Source: Platynereis dumerilii (Eukaryota; Annelida; Polychaeta; Phyllodocida; Nereididae). From it: DNA of 64,000 bases. Positions 34,500 to 45,344 of the stretch are shown piece after piece. Within the stretch, counting starts at the first letter, position 1; every line of letters starts with the position of its first letter. The notes under the pieces are model-generated. The model ran no database searches. It worked only from the letters and a program-made list of their open reading frames with translations, and was not told the DNA's origin. The stretch covers positions 40,998,011 through 41,062,010 of the forward strand of contig JAPTHN010000003.1 of assembly GCA_026936325.1 (NCBI GenBank), given 5' to 3'. The translations under genes were made by a program, and so were the position numbers.

Positions 34500-34900
34500 A
34501 TCTCTGGAAGTCTTTTTAATTTCATTTTCCGCGGCTCTGCCACATATTCTTACGTTCTGAAAGTGTTTTAAGGGGCCCTCTTTATAAAATAGCCGGCAGG
34601 ATTAAACTTGTTTAGCATTGTTTTGCGTTAACTGTATGTTATATTCACCTGTCTCGACCTCAGGTCAATAGAGTCGAGACTTGTCTCAAATTTAAATGTG
34701 ATTGCCCGGGATTAAGTTGTGTGACCATGACACAGCTCTTTGTTGTTTTCTAAAGCTGACAGCAATTTGATTTTTAACAAATTGATAGTATTTTTTTCTT
34801 AGACATGTGTTTTCCCCAAGCCGATATTTGGATGAAACATAAACCACCTGGTGTGGCACCGCCAGCATTTTTGACTTCCAGGTGTATTCGTTTCTGATTT
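34500..34900. repeat. Dispersed repeat, copy 2 (modules B and C)
   Basis: Module B lies at about 34535-34625 (CTCTGCCACATATTCTTACG, then GGGGCCCTC, then TTGTTTAGC). Module C lies at about 34750-34830 (TTTTCTAAAGCTGACAGCAA). See 2660-3240 for the pattern. A short hairpin lies between them at about 34657-34683 (GTCTCGACCTC and GAGTCGAGAC). Confidence 0.6.
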
Positions 34901-34909
34901 AGCAAAAAC

Positions 34910-35585
34910 ATTTTTGGCGAAATGAATATAGTTCAGCAAAGAACTGTATTAAAACATTCAAAGGGTACGATGCAGGCCAACAATATTTATCTTTGGCAAA
35001 AAGTCTAAAGCAGGTAATGCAGATACAGTTTTTATTGGCTGTAAATGTAGCAATTCTACTTTTAAGAGGGAGTACAGACTTCATAAGTTCATGCTTTTAA
35101 TTGTAGTTTTTTAATTATATTCTCCATCCTGATATTTATTAATTGCCTGAACGTCATCTGTATTCTTATTTCTGGCAGGTCATGATGGTATTTCCCATCA
35201 AAAATTGCTTTTAATTTTTAGTTATAATCTAAATTTCCTTGCTAAATTGGATTCAAGTCATTATCTCCTATATATATATATATACGTTGATAACAGTAAT
35301 TAATGCGCTGCAATTAAGAATCCCTACAATCCCATCATGTGAGCTACATACTTTAATTACAGAACAGCCATAAGAAATACACTAGCCTGGTTTTTTGCAA
35401 GTTTCATGGTATATGATATTGGGCCTAAGGTGGCCCAAACAGCGTTTCTTCTAAATTTCCCTGATTTGAAGATTACATTCTGATCTTGCGTGCACATATG
35501 TCAACTTTTGAAGTCGAACAAGAGTTTTATCACAACAATTCTGATATATGATCCACTTCGTATGTCGACTAGTGTTTAAAGTATT
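34910..35585. other. No gene recognised
   Basis: AT-rich DNA with a TA run at 35268-35284. Confidence 0.4.
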
Positions 35586-35587
35586 GA

Positions 35588-36240
35588 TCCTATCATAAAT
35601 TAACTAGATTTAACTTTCACAATAATTCTGAATTAGATAAAATTCAGTCAAAACTTATTAAATCCTCCCTAGGTCTTAATAAATTTTTAAAATCTACCCC
35701 TCTGTTGACTGCCATGGGTGTCAGACGTATAAATTGTTTAATCACTGCTCAGTCATTAAAATTATTCAATACAATTATGTTAGGGAAGTCCCGTGTTATG
35801 AGGTTCTACTTAAATTATTTTAAATATTGTAAAAACAGTCGGTACTGTTTTGGTTTACCACAAAGAGTGCATAAAATCTGTTCTAGTCAAAATTTATCTC
35901 TCATTAAAGTCTGCACTGACAAGTATTATTGTAAGTCAGTTTGTAAAACGTTAGAAGTTCTTACAACCAATGGTATTACTGATTCATGTAAAAGCTTAGG
36001 CCTATTAGATAATTATAATGATACCAGTAAACAGTTACTTAAACTTCTACTGAAACCATTCTAGACTAGTCGCTATGGTTTTTATTTGTATTTTTATTGA
36101 TGTTTTTACTTTAGAATGTTTTTAGCTCTTTATGTTTTATATTTCATCGGCTCTTTTGTTTATTTGTAACTTTTATTATTTGTTTCATCATGACTATGTT
36201 CTCATGTTTATGAGGCAATAAAACATCTTATATCTTATAT
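35588..36240 (+). mobile_element. 5'-truncated CR1/L2-like LINE, 3' end with open ORF2 tail
   Basis: An uninterrupted frame runs from 35588 to the stop at 36062-36064 (158 codons). It includes LDKIQSKLIKSSLGLNKFL, then STPLLTAMGVRRINCLI, then QSLKLFNTIM. This is the C-terminal region that follows the reverse transcriptase domain in CR1/L2-type ORF2, where a joint of the type SLGL..F....PLL..MG...I..LI is usual. After the stop come a T-rich 3' UTR, AATAAA at about 36216 and a TCTTATA repeat tail to about 36250. The CR1/L2 group ends in short tandem repeats and not in poly(A), which fits. The endonuclease and catalytic RT parts are missing, as in most LINE copies. The intact frame suggests a young insertion. 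Confidence 0.75.
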
Positions 36241-36259
36241 CTTTTATCTTATATCTTTG

Positions 36260-37060
36260 TCGAAAATCATGTAAGTGTGACCATTTCCTGCTTGCCTGTA
36301 GCTTCATTTATCACATCAGTAGGCCTGTGAGTTTTTTGCAAAAAATAAGACCTTATCCCACTATGAAAACTACCCTTTTCATCCATGGTGAAGTTTGACC
36401 TGAAAGTGAGCTACATGGGACTCACTGATCGTGCTGATTAGACCTACACCAAAAAATCCTTTACAAAATTCAGACAAATATAAGCCATGTCTGATTAGTG
36501 AACACCATGTAGCTTGTGGTGAAAACTGGCTTTGAAAGTTTGAATTAGGGAAATTTCAAAATAGCCACCATTTGTTATTGCTCTCTGCACATGCTCATTA
36601 GACCAGTACAGTTTTGGCCATAGGCAACCTCCCTTCCTAGCAACCCCCAAACGTCCGACATCATTCACCCCTTGGTTGGTGGCTTGTGTGATACCCCTAT
36701 TACCTGGCCTTATCCATATTTATCAATGAAATAGCTGAGATATAATGGTAGAGCTAAAAAAGCTGCTAGAGTGTCAAATCTGCAAATCAGACTTTACGGA
36801 ATTGCCCATCTACTAATATATTGGGAACATATCTTTGATTATCTGTTTTTTGTCCTGAATGACCAAAAATCCCAAATTTAACAATTTGTGACATTAGACC
36901 ATAAGTCATTTATAGATCTATACAGTATTTGAAGATAAGACAGTATTCTTTAATCATTGTGACTATAATATGTGTGTGAAACATGTTATATCAAAAGTTA
37001 GAGTTAGAGTCTTTTGCTGTACTTTCATGACAAAATATGGCTTTTAGGATATTTATATGA
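36260..37060. other. No gene recognised
   Basis: AT-rich DNA; no open frame or repeat of note. Confidence 0.4.
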
Positions 37061-37069
37061 TTGATATCT

Positions 37070-37300
37070 GTGCCATATAATAATCAGTACATGCACAGAG
37101 CCACTTGAGCATCCATTTATCCACATTGAACTGGTCATTTATTGCATGGGATACCTTTTGAATGGAATAGTTGATATAGCTTTGGTCCAGAGTGAAAACA
37201 TACACAGTTCTTAGAGTTTTCTTTCGCTTACATGCAGGAATTTGAATTTTAATAAATAGATTCTTTCTGAAGCACACACCAATGTTTGACCAAACAGGAA
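37070..37300. repeat. Dispersed repeat, copy 3, module A
   Basis: GAGCATCCATTTATCCACAT and TTTATTGCATGGGATA match 2805-2870. TTTGGTCCAGAGTGAAAACA and ACACAGTTCTTAGAG match the 3040-3085 part. The copy is interrupted on the right by the SINE at 37301. Confidence 0.55.
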
Positions 37301-37520
37301 GTTCACTCATGGCCTAATGGTCAACAGTGCTTGTCCATTGGCCTTGGGGGTGTGGGTTAAAATCTCACCCTGGAAACTCACTTTTGTCCGAGCCCATAGG
37401 ACTTTAAATGAAAGCAGGTTGTATCCAGTATTCTATGCTGGGGCAACTGAAAGACCCTTGGCATCCCTGAATTAATACGGTATGTTCCAGACTCCCTGTC
37501 TTCTCATCTCATCATCAAAT
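37301..37520 (+). mobile_element. tRNA-derived SINE, second copy of the 22.9-kb family
   Basis: The A box (TGGCCTAATGG, 37310-37320) and a mutated B box (GGGTTAAAATC, about 37354) are followed by TGTATCCAGTATTCTATGCT and ACTGAAAGACCCTTGGCATC, as in 22926-23216. It sits inside the dispersed repeat whose modules flank it at 37070 and 37940. Confidence 0.85.
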
Positions 37521-37929
37521 AGCGGTCACCAAAAATAAATGTGCAGCTCCCTCCACAAAGGACGGTGGTTGAGCTGCCCTGGCTGATCCGGGGTATACCA
37601 GCACAACACAAGTCGAAGTCGAGTTGAAGGAAATGCTCAATTCCGTCCACCATGGGCACACATGCACTGTGTATGTAATCAGTGTGTACCAAACCATGCA
37701 GGTATAACCTTGAAACGTCTTTCACAATAAACTGTGTAGACAGTTTCCAGGTTACATATGGTAATTTTTTCTTTGCTGAAATATAGTCATAAGAGAATTG
37801 AAAGTCCTACCCTGCAATTATTTGTCCACTGGTTCTTGTAATGAGGTGGTCCATTCAAGATAATCCATGCAACAGAGATGCAAATTTATGAACAGCACCG
37901 TGTGGATAAATCAATGTAGGCCTACAACT

Positions 37930-38060
37930 TTGCTAAAAAAATATTCCCTGGCTCCGCCACATATTCTCACACAGTGACAGTGTTTAGGGGGCCCTTTTTA
38001 CAAAATGGCACGACTTGACCATCTTGTTTGTTTTGTATTTACTGTTTCTACAATCACATT
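37930..38060. repeat. Dispersed repeat, copy 3, module B
   Basis: TCCCTGGCTCCGCCACATAT, then GACAGTGTTTAGGGGGCCC, then AAAATGGC and CTTGTTTG match modules at 34535 and, reversed, 2690-2775. The GACAGTG... word also resembles a CACTGTC end in the 2.7-kb copy. Confidence 0.6.
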
Positions 38061-38064
38061 GAAC

Positions 38065-38630
38065 CTTTTTGTCAATATATATATACTAGAATTACCCATT
38101 ATAATGGCAAAAGTGTAATTGGGAAAATCAAGGAAAGTGCAGGGCCCCCCTACATGATAGGTAGTAAAAAATGTAGATAAGCAATTGGCACATACATGTA
38201 CAGTACCACATTTACAACTGAAGGTGCATCACAGGGAAGTGATGATGAAATGAATAGACCAATTGTTTGAGTTATGAAATATAGGCCAGTATTTTTGTTG
38301 ACGGTGACCTTTTGTGAGTGGTACACATGTGGGATTTATTGGGTTTTTGATCAAGAACTTTCCAAACACTGGATTCAGTGGTATGACTTGTGAGGGTGGT
38401 GATGGCAAGGGTTTGCAGCTGCACATTCTATGTACATGTACGCAGTGGCATGCACTTCTGTGGAATTGAGTTGACATAACTTGGATACAATTGAAAATAA
38501 ATAGCAATGCAGTAGTCATCAATTGGTGTTTGAGGTGTCCAACTGAATTGGGGTTGGAGGTGTGAAACTGAAGTGCACTTGATTGGTAAATAGCAATGTG
38601 AAGTTTAAAAGGTAGTATAGGATTTGACAG
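38065..38630. other. No gene recognised
   Basis: AT-rich DNA. A 134-codon minus-strand frame (38229-38633) has no recognisable features and is treated as chance. Confidence 0.35.
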
Positions 38631-38637
38631 CAATTAA

Positions 38638-39300
38638 AGTTGAATCCCACAGAATACAGCTGCTCCACCTATTGTACTTCACAGTTCAACAAAAATACCC
38701 CAGCTGGTGGCTCCCCCACTTTGTCAATTTGTTCATATGCATTGGAAAAGCCACAGATTTTTGAAAACAGGTGTGGGCTCACTCGAAAGCAGCTGGCTCA
38801 GCCAGGAATAATGACACTAAACTATAAATGCACACATTTTGGGTCGATATACAGGCCTATAATTCAACCCACCTTTCATGAAAATCGGAGAAGGAATCTT
38901 TGAGATATACAAGTTTATTTTAAGGGGGATTTATTTTTGTTGAACTGTTTTTCATAATTTTCACATATTGTACACCACGTAACTCTCAAAAAACATCGGT
39001 AACCCCCCTTCAAAGACACGTTTTTCAATAAAGTGTATTTTCAGCTATATTCCTTTAATTTTTTATAAATATTTCATGGATATTGTTCGAGTGATACTGC
39101 TTTTCATTATAAATCCCACACTCTATTAGTATTTTACTGTATGTTTTAATGTAATGACATAAGATCATAGTTCGAAAATTATGTTGGATAGCCCCCTCTA
39201 TTTTTTTACGTTGGAAAGCTTTCTTTTTGAAGAACTTTTTTGCAAAGTTTCATGAATATCTCATGGATTTTAGATTTCTTGCTAAGTGTGGGATTCAACT
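38638..39300. mobile_element. TTAA-flanked element, 663 bp
   Basis: The 14-bp TIRs AGTTGAATCCCACA (38638-38651) and TGTGGGATTCAACT (39287-39300) are flanked on both sides by TTAA (38634-38637 and 39301-39304). TTAA targets are used by the piggyBac and Kolobok superfamilies; an AG start fits Kolobok better than piggyBac, which starts CCC. No transposase is present. A related end lies at 16060-16147. Confidence 0.85.
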
Positions 39301-39309
39301 TTAACAGAC

Positions 39310-39740
39310 TTGATTGGTATTATGAATGCAAATTCAGTGAAAGGACACAGAATAGCTGGCTGAAAGCTGGTGAAAGTGGCAGTGCACTGTCTGGATCGTT
39401 TTGGCGGGAAGGGCGACGTTGGCGCCACCACTGACAATGTGGGCAGTAGGGGAACTACGACACATAAACATGAGGTAACATGCGATGGAAGGGTGGAATC
39501 GAAGGGCAAATTGGAGAAGTAAGGTAGAAGAACAGGGGCCAATATGGAAGGTATCGATGAAATAGGAAGAAATGTACATGAGAGGTGCAGAGGAAAGTGC
39601 CAGAGGTGGAATGCAGGCACATAGAAAAGGTGAGCTGGGATGACGTCATGTCACGTTCACTGTTGTAATATGAAGTTAGATATATAGGCAGCAATCTAAA
39701 TGTGATTAACGGTATTGGTGTGTCAACTGAGGTGCCAATA
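39310..39740. other. GC-balanced, purine-rich segment of unknown nature
   Basis: 39340-39660 is distinctly more GC-rich than its surroundings (CGTTTTGGCGGGAAGGGCGA and GACGTTGGCGCC) and purine-rich on the plus strand. It also has a perfect CRE-type TGACGTCA near 39641. Overlapping minus-strand frames of 79-112 codons are rich in P, S, T and L, as expected from a purine-rich complement, and are not convincing proteins. It could be a promoter, a non-coding exon or a repeat; I cannot tell which. Confidence 0.3.
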
Positions 39741-39771
39741 CAGGAATTTGGAGTCTAAAATATGAATTCCA

Positions 39772-41915
39772 CGTGACGGAATCACACTTTCCATGCGATT
39801 TTCTTTTTTTATCTTATTACCAATAATTAACATTTAGTGGTATGACACATGACGATATGTATGATGAAGTAGTGCCACTCTCTTAAAGAAACTGAAAAGT
39901 TATAACTGCAATTTCAGGTATAAATTTTGAGATATACTCCATGAAAGGTAGCGTGACAGAATCACTTCAAATAGAACACCAATCTGAGGAATTCTCTTAA
40001 GGCGGACCATGTTAGCTCTCACATATTAAGAATCAATCATTAGCTCACTTTATAAAATAATTTAGGATATATGGTATAAGTATAAGTCAGAAAATTAATT
40101 GTATTGCTGCTGAACATTTCAAAAAGACGCTTGGAAGTTCGTGACGGAATCACAATTTCTTCGTGACGGAATCACATGTGAAGAAAGGGTGTTGTGAATG
40201 ATAAAAGAGACAACTACAAAATTCAGCACAATAACATTTTATTTGCTGGAACCTTAATATGAATCTCAGGAAAGCAAAATAAGGTACATGCTAAATGGCT
40301 AAAGAGTGTAATAGCAATTTATAACCCGGGAATATAGAACAGATTTATGCACATTATTTCCTTTGATTTGGTCATGTGCTCTTTCGTGGGCTTTTCTTGT
40401 GTTTTTAAATAAACCTACACTCTGATAGAACTCACAAAATAAATTTGATATTGCGTATATCAAAATACTATCAGCTGTGTTTATAAATAATGTAAAAGTA
40501 GTAAATATGTGAAATTGGTCCTCGTTTATTCAACTCCTTCATTAGCATTCAGCGTCAGTCACAAGAACACTCATCGTGTCGTTACTGTCGTATGAACAAA
40601 ATATAGCCTAGGTCTAAGTAATTTTACTATTCTGCAAAATTTTGTACAATACACTATAAATAGTGTATTTATACAGAAATTTTACTGTGATGTAACCAGG
40701 CCTATTGCTGCAAATCCAGATAAAAATACCTGCTGACGCAAGTGCAACCCTCGGCCAAGTTTTTTTAAGTATGGCTGCCAAGGTCACAGAAATTGTTCAA
40801 GGTCATTCTTGTCAGAACTCATTCAACGTCTTACTGTGATACACTATCCCTGTTAGTTTGGTGATCCAGGGATAAATACAAATGGAGTTATCAAGTACAA
40901 AAGCTTTTCACAAATATGGCCACCAAGGTCAGAAATATTATTCAAGGTCACTCAAGTCAGAAAAAATCTTACTGTGATACACAATTCATGTTAGTTTGGT
41001 GATCCAAGGAAAACAAATGAAGTTATCATGTACACAAGCTTTTAATATGGCTGCCAAGGTCACATAAATAGGTCAAGGTCACTTATGTCACAACTTTGTC
41101 ACTGTCTTACAATGATACACAATCCCTGCTAATTTGGAGATCCCCTGAATGGAGTTATTTTATACACAAGATTTTAACAAATGTGGCTGCCAAGGTCCGA
41201 GAAATAAGTCAAAGTCACTGACTTCAGAACTCCTCCAAGGTCTTACTGTAAAACACAATACCTCTGAATTTTGTGATCCTAGGATCAATACAGATAGAGT
41301 TATCTCTTACATAAGGATGGTGGACACCAAACAGACAGACAGATAGACAGACAGACGCCGCTGCTCTCTGCAATATCCAGGCCATGAGAACATGGCCGAG
41401 GGTAAAAAGGGGTACCAGCACCTTTTTTTGCCAGATCCAATTGAATTCACATTAGTTAATAAACCAGATTAGCTCAAAATCCACAAAGGAATACATGTAC
41501 TGGCCATCAATACGATATGTATCTGCTGTTTCTTTGGAGAACAAATTTTTAGACTTTTTCAATATATTTTAGGCATCCATACATATGAAACAGTAGCAAA
41601 ATGGGAGTTTGTCTGAAATCAAGGTTATCCAGAATGTTTTGTTTCACAATTAGAAGTGGTCAACTTTTAAGATTGTTCCTTGGCAAGGAAAAATTCAATT
41701 TAATTCACGACAATTCTTAACATTTCAGTTAAGTGATTCCGTCACGTGTGATTCCGTCACGCTGATTATTCACATAGAGTGAGCTATCAATTTGAAATTG
41801 CACTCCAGTTGAAAAGTTTACTGGATTTTTTAATAGGATTATGCCATCTCATACCATTTATTTCACTTTCGGAGCAAGAGGAGAAACTATTCATTCTTCA
41901 GCGTGACGGAATCAC
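39772..41915. mobile_element. Element with seven copies of CGTGACGGAATCAC
   Basis: The 14-bp word occurs on the plus strand at 39772, 39952 (one change), 40140, 40162 and 41902, and on the minus strand at 41733-41746 and 41748-41761. It has a GTGA-5-TCAC dyad, as a protein-binding site would. Copies cluster toward the two ends and bracket the tandem array at 40770-41400. The true ends were not resolved and no transposase is visible. One related word (GTGACGGAATC) occurs alone at 52281. Confidence 0.65.
40770..41400 (+). repeat. Tandem array, period 131-145 bp, rich in AAGGTCA
   Basis: Four units carry ATGGCTGCCAAGGTCA-type words followed by TTCAAGGTCA at 40796, 40941, 41072 and (as GTCAAAGTCA) 41208. 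They share CTTACTGTGATACACAAT, TTAGTTTGGTGATCC and GAGTTAT words. The array ends in a GACA/GATA simple repeat (41330-41356) and a CATGAGAACATGGCCGAGGG tail, an arrangement common in repeats of marine invertebrates. Confidence 0.85.
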
Positions 41916-41919
41916 ATTA

Positions 41920-42395
41920 AAATTATTTTCTCAGTGCTGACATTAATCATGATATTTGCACAATGAAACGACTGTTTTGGGCAAATGATCATAGCCATTT
42001 AAAATCACTAGTACTAATGGATTAATTCAGTATATGTACAAAAGGTATGCATTCCATTGTAATGGGTAGAACAGCAGATCAAAGATCGGGTCTGCAGGCA
42101 CTGCTTTTCAGACAGAAAGGTTCTATATGTCTCATGAAATGAACAGCATCGATGTGGATTGAAAATTCAAATTTTGAAAAATTTCTGATCTGATTTTTTA
42201 AATATAAATAGTTTTTGATCAGAAAGTGCATCGAAATTATTCTTGGTATCAACTCTGAAATAGACCCCCTTGGTTGAGTTTCACGTGGAATTCATGAAAA
42301 TCGGACAAAATTAAGTTTCGCTCACTTTTGACATTTATTTGATCCACATGGGCCCAATACGTACATTGAATTTTAAAATAATGATTGGGTAACCC
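41920..42395. other. No gene recognised
   Basis: AT-rich DNA between repeats. Confidence 0.4.
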
Positions 42396-42399
42396 AGGA

Positions 42400-42572
42400 T
42401 TTAGTGGACCTTCATGAGCAAAATCCCATCTGGATCTCGGTCGAATGAGACTTCAAATTGGCGGCCCCTTGTATCAGTGTATGTGCTGGGCGACTAGAAG
42501 ATCCTCATATGGGGTAAATGTGTAACATATTGAACTGGGCTTAGAGGGCTGCACTTACCATGTCTATCTATC
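42400..42572 (+). mobile_element. Diverged SINE body
   Basis: CGAATGAGACTTCAAATTGG, CGGCCCCTTGT, then GGGCGACTAGAAGATCC and a CATGTCTATCTATCTAC end resemble the body and tail of the SINE at 2236-2510. The tRNA-like head is too diverged to assign its boxes. Confidence 0.5.
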
Positions 42573-42574
42573 TA

Positions 42575-43250
42575 CAAAGACTTGTTGGCAGCATTGTATG
42601 TTTGCTTCGTCCGTATTGCACATATTTCTATTATATTATAACTTCTAAACCTTAACCATGTTGTGATCATCACCTTGCGTTTCAACTTCCATGCCTCATG
42701 ACCCAATCAGCCGCCGTTTAGCTCTTATGAGGTTCCAAGCAGATAAATTAAGTTGTCCACTGTCTTCGCTAAATCAATTGGGTTGGTAGTTTCCGTTGCC
42801 TGCAGTGTCCTACATATAGCTGAAGCACTATGTAGCCTACAGGAGCTGCATTTAGAAATTCTCTAACTCAAAAGAGCATGCAAAAGGGGCGACACTCACT
42901 CACCAGGGGACACATCATTCTGTTGAGACGATGGTATTTTTGCCATAGTTTGCATTTTCCACTGATGGCAACATTTGGCAGCAAAACTGACACTTCTCTA
43001 CAAAGTGGGGGTATGACTCTTTGAGACCATGGCAGAAGATTACTCAGACTTTTATCAGCACAAGTAGTTTTCTGGTGAAATAAGAAAATCTTTGTAAATT
43101 TACTGGGTACTACTGGTGACCAAGATGATACGTTTTTAAGCTCGGTCAGAAAGTTTTCTAAGTCGTAAATTTATTATAAGGGTATGTGGATGCTCTCAAT
43201 TACTAATAAGAAGAGAAAGAAAATGAGGCAACGGTATAAAAATAATGCGG
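42575..43250. other. No gene recognised
   Basis: AT-rich DNA, nothing distinctive. Confidence 0.4.
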
Positions 43251-43252
43251 GA

Positions 43253-45338
43253 GAAGGCCCTTGGGTCATTCCGTGTCAGATCAACAAGTGGTTTCCACCA
43301 ACCCGTCTGCGAATTAGCCGAAAAAATTATATGTTGTTTTATGTCTCAAAGAATGAACTTCCTGAAAATTTTAGCTTAATCAGTCCATTTTTCACGATTT
43401 GACAAAGGATTGAAAATTGCTGATTTTACCAGTTTTTCGGACATCGGTTCGACCACAATTACACTTTTTGCTCAATAAATATGTTAATAATCCACCTAGA
43501 ACACTGAAATTCGGGATCTACACTAACTGGACAATGGCAAAGGTCCGTGGGTTGACACCTAGTGCCTTGTTAAAATGGCAATGCAGGTATAGCCTTGTTA
43601 AACTACCCCCATGAAAGTCAATGTTCAGTACAATAAAATTCATATCTCCAGGGGTATACCGGGTATAAATATGAAACTCCTAGGATATATTCTGCATATG
43701 TATGGTCAAATAATACTTGAAAATTGGAGATGTGTTCAGCCTCATTTTTTAATATAAATTTTTTTAAAATATTCTATGTATTTGGCTAAGTTCAAAGGCA
43801 AAACTAGCTATATCTCAAGGGGTATAGGTAGCATACCCCTCAAATTTTCTAATTATCTTTCATGTCTGTGGGGTATAATACAGGGAAGAATTCAGGAACA
43901 TGTACAGCTTGCTTTGGGTTCTTTGGAATTTTGAATATTTTTATACCTCTAACAGTAGTGCTACTGGTGAGTAGCTTTTCTTCAAAGGGTATTATAGAGA
44001 CAGCCTTTAAACTTCTCAGATATATTAGTCATAAGTATTGTCAAATATTTCTTGAAAATTTGAGATGTGTTCAGCCTCGTTTGTTACATATACATTTTTG
44101 AAAAATATCCTATGTCTTAGGCTAAGCCAAAAGCAAAACTAGCTATATCTCAAGGGGTATTGGTGGCAAACCCCCGAAACTTTCTTATTATCTTTCATAT
44201 CTGTAGGGAATACTACAGGAAAGAATTCAGGAAGATGTTCAGCTTACTTTCGGTTCTGCAGAATTTTGAATATTATAAAGATCTGTAATAGTAGTGCAAC
44301 TGGCGAGTAGCCCTTCTGTAAAGAGTATTTTAGAGACCGCCTTTAAACTTCTCAGATATAGTCTGCATCTGTATGGTCAAATAATACTTGAAAATTGTCG
44401 ATGTGTTCAGCCTCGTTTTTTTAATATAAATTTTTGAAAAACATTATATATGTTAGGCTAAGTCAATAACAAATCCAGTGAAACATCAATTGGTATAGGG
44501 GACACATCCCTGAAAATTTGCGGTAGTCTTGCATACATGTTTGTAGGGTATAATACAGGAAAGAATTCAGGAAGATGTTCAGCTTACTTTTGGTTTTGCA
44601 GAATTTTGCCAGTTGCACTACTGTTACAGATATAAAAATATTCAAAATTCCGCAGAACCAAAAGTAAGCTGAACACGTTCCTGAATTCTTTCCTGTATTA
44701 TACCCTACATACATGAAATATAATAAAAAAATTTCAGGCGTATGCCATCTATACCCCTTGAGATTTAGCTAATTTTGCTTTGAACTTAGCCAAATACATA
44801 GAATATTTTTCAAAAATTTATATTAAAAAAATTAGGCTGAACACATCTCCAATTTTCAAGTATTATTTGACCATACATATGCAGAATATATCCTAGGAGT
44901 TTCATATTTATACCCGGTATACCCCTGGAGATATGAATTTTATTGTACTGAACATTAATTTTCGAGGGGGTATTTCAACAAGGCCATAGCTGCATTGCCG
45001 TTTTAACATGGCACTAGGTGTCAACCCACGGACCTTTGCCATTGTCCAGTTAGTGTAGATCCCGAATTTCAGTGTTCTAGGTGGATTATTAACATATTTA
45101 TTGAGCAAAAAGTGTAATTATGGTCAAACCGATGTCTGAAAAACTGGTAAAATCAGCAATTTTCAAACCTCTGCCAAATCCTGGAAAATTGACCGAATAG
45201 GCTGAAATTTTCAGGAAGTTCATTCTTTGAGATTGCAAACAGTCTGTAATTTTTTCGGCCAATTCGCAGACGGGTTGGTGGAAAATTTCTGGAAAATTTG
45301 ATGATTTGACACGGAATGACCCCCTTGGGCTCTTCAGG
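43253..45338. mobile_element. 2.1-kb foldback element (long palindrome with 335-bp subrepeats)
   Basis: The left arm (about 43253-43968) and right arm (about 44615-45338) are inverted copies over more than 700 bp, with long identical stretches (for example the 60-bp region around CTGGACAATGGCAAAGGTCC in each). The outer ends read GGGTCATTCCGTGTCA. The left arm and middle contain three direct copies of a 335-bp unit, marked by GATGTGTTCAGCC at 43729, 44064 and 44400. No open frame encodes a transposase; the frames here are mirror images of each other. It is a non-autonomous foldback transposon of unassigned superfamily. Confidence 0.85.
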
Positions 45339-45344
45339 TCTCAA

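Noticed and set aside
38229-38633. 134-codon minus-strand frame
   Set aside because: No recognisable feature; the DNA lies between repeats and the frame ends where the TTAA element begins.
43184-45344. Several 63-83-codon frames that look alike (for example VGYNTGKNSGTC twice)
   Set aside because: They are mirror copies produced by the palindrome arms and its subrepeats, not a gene family.
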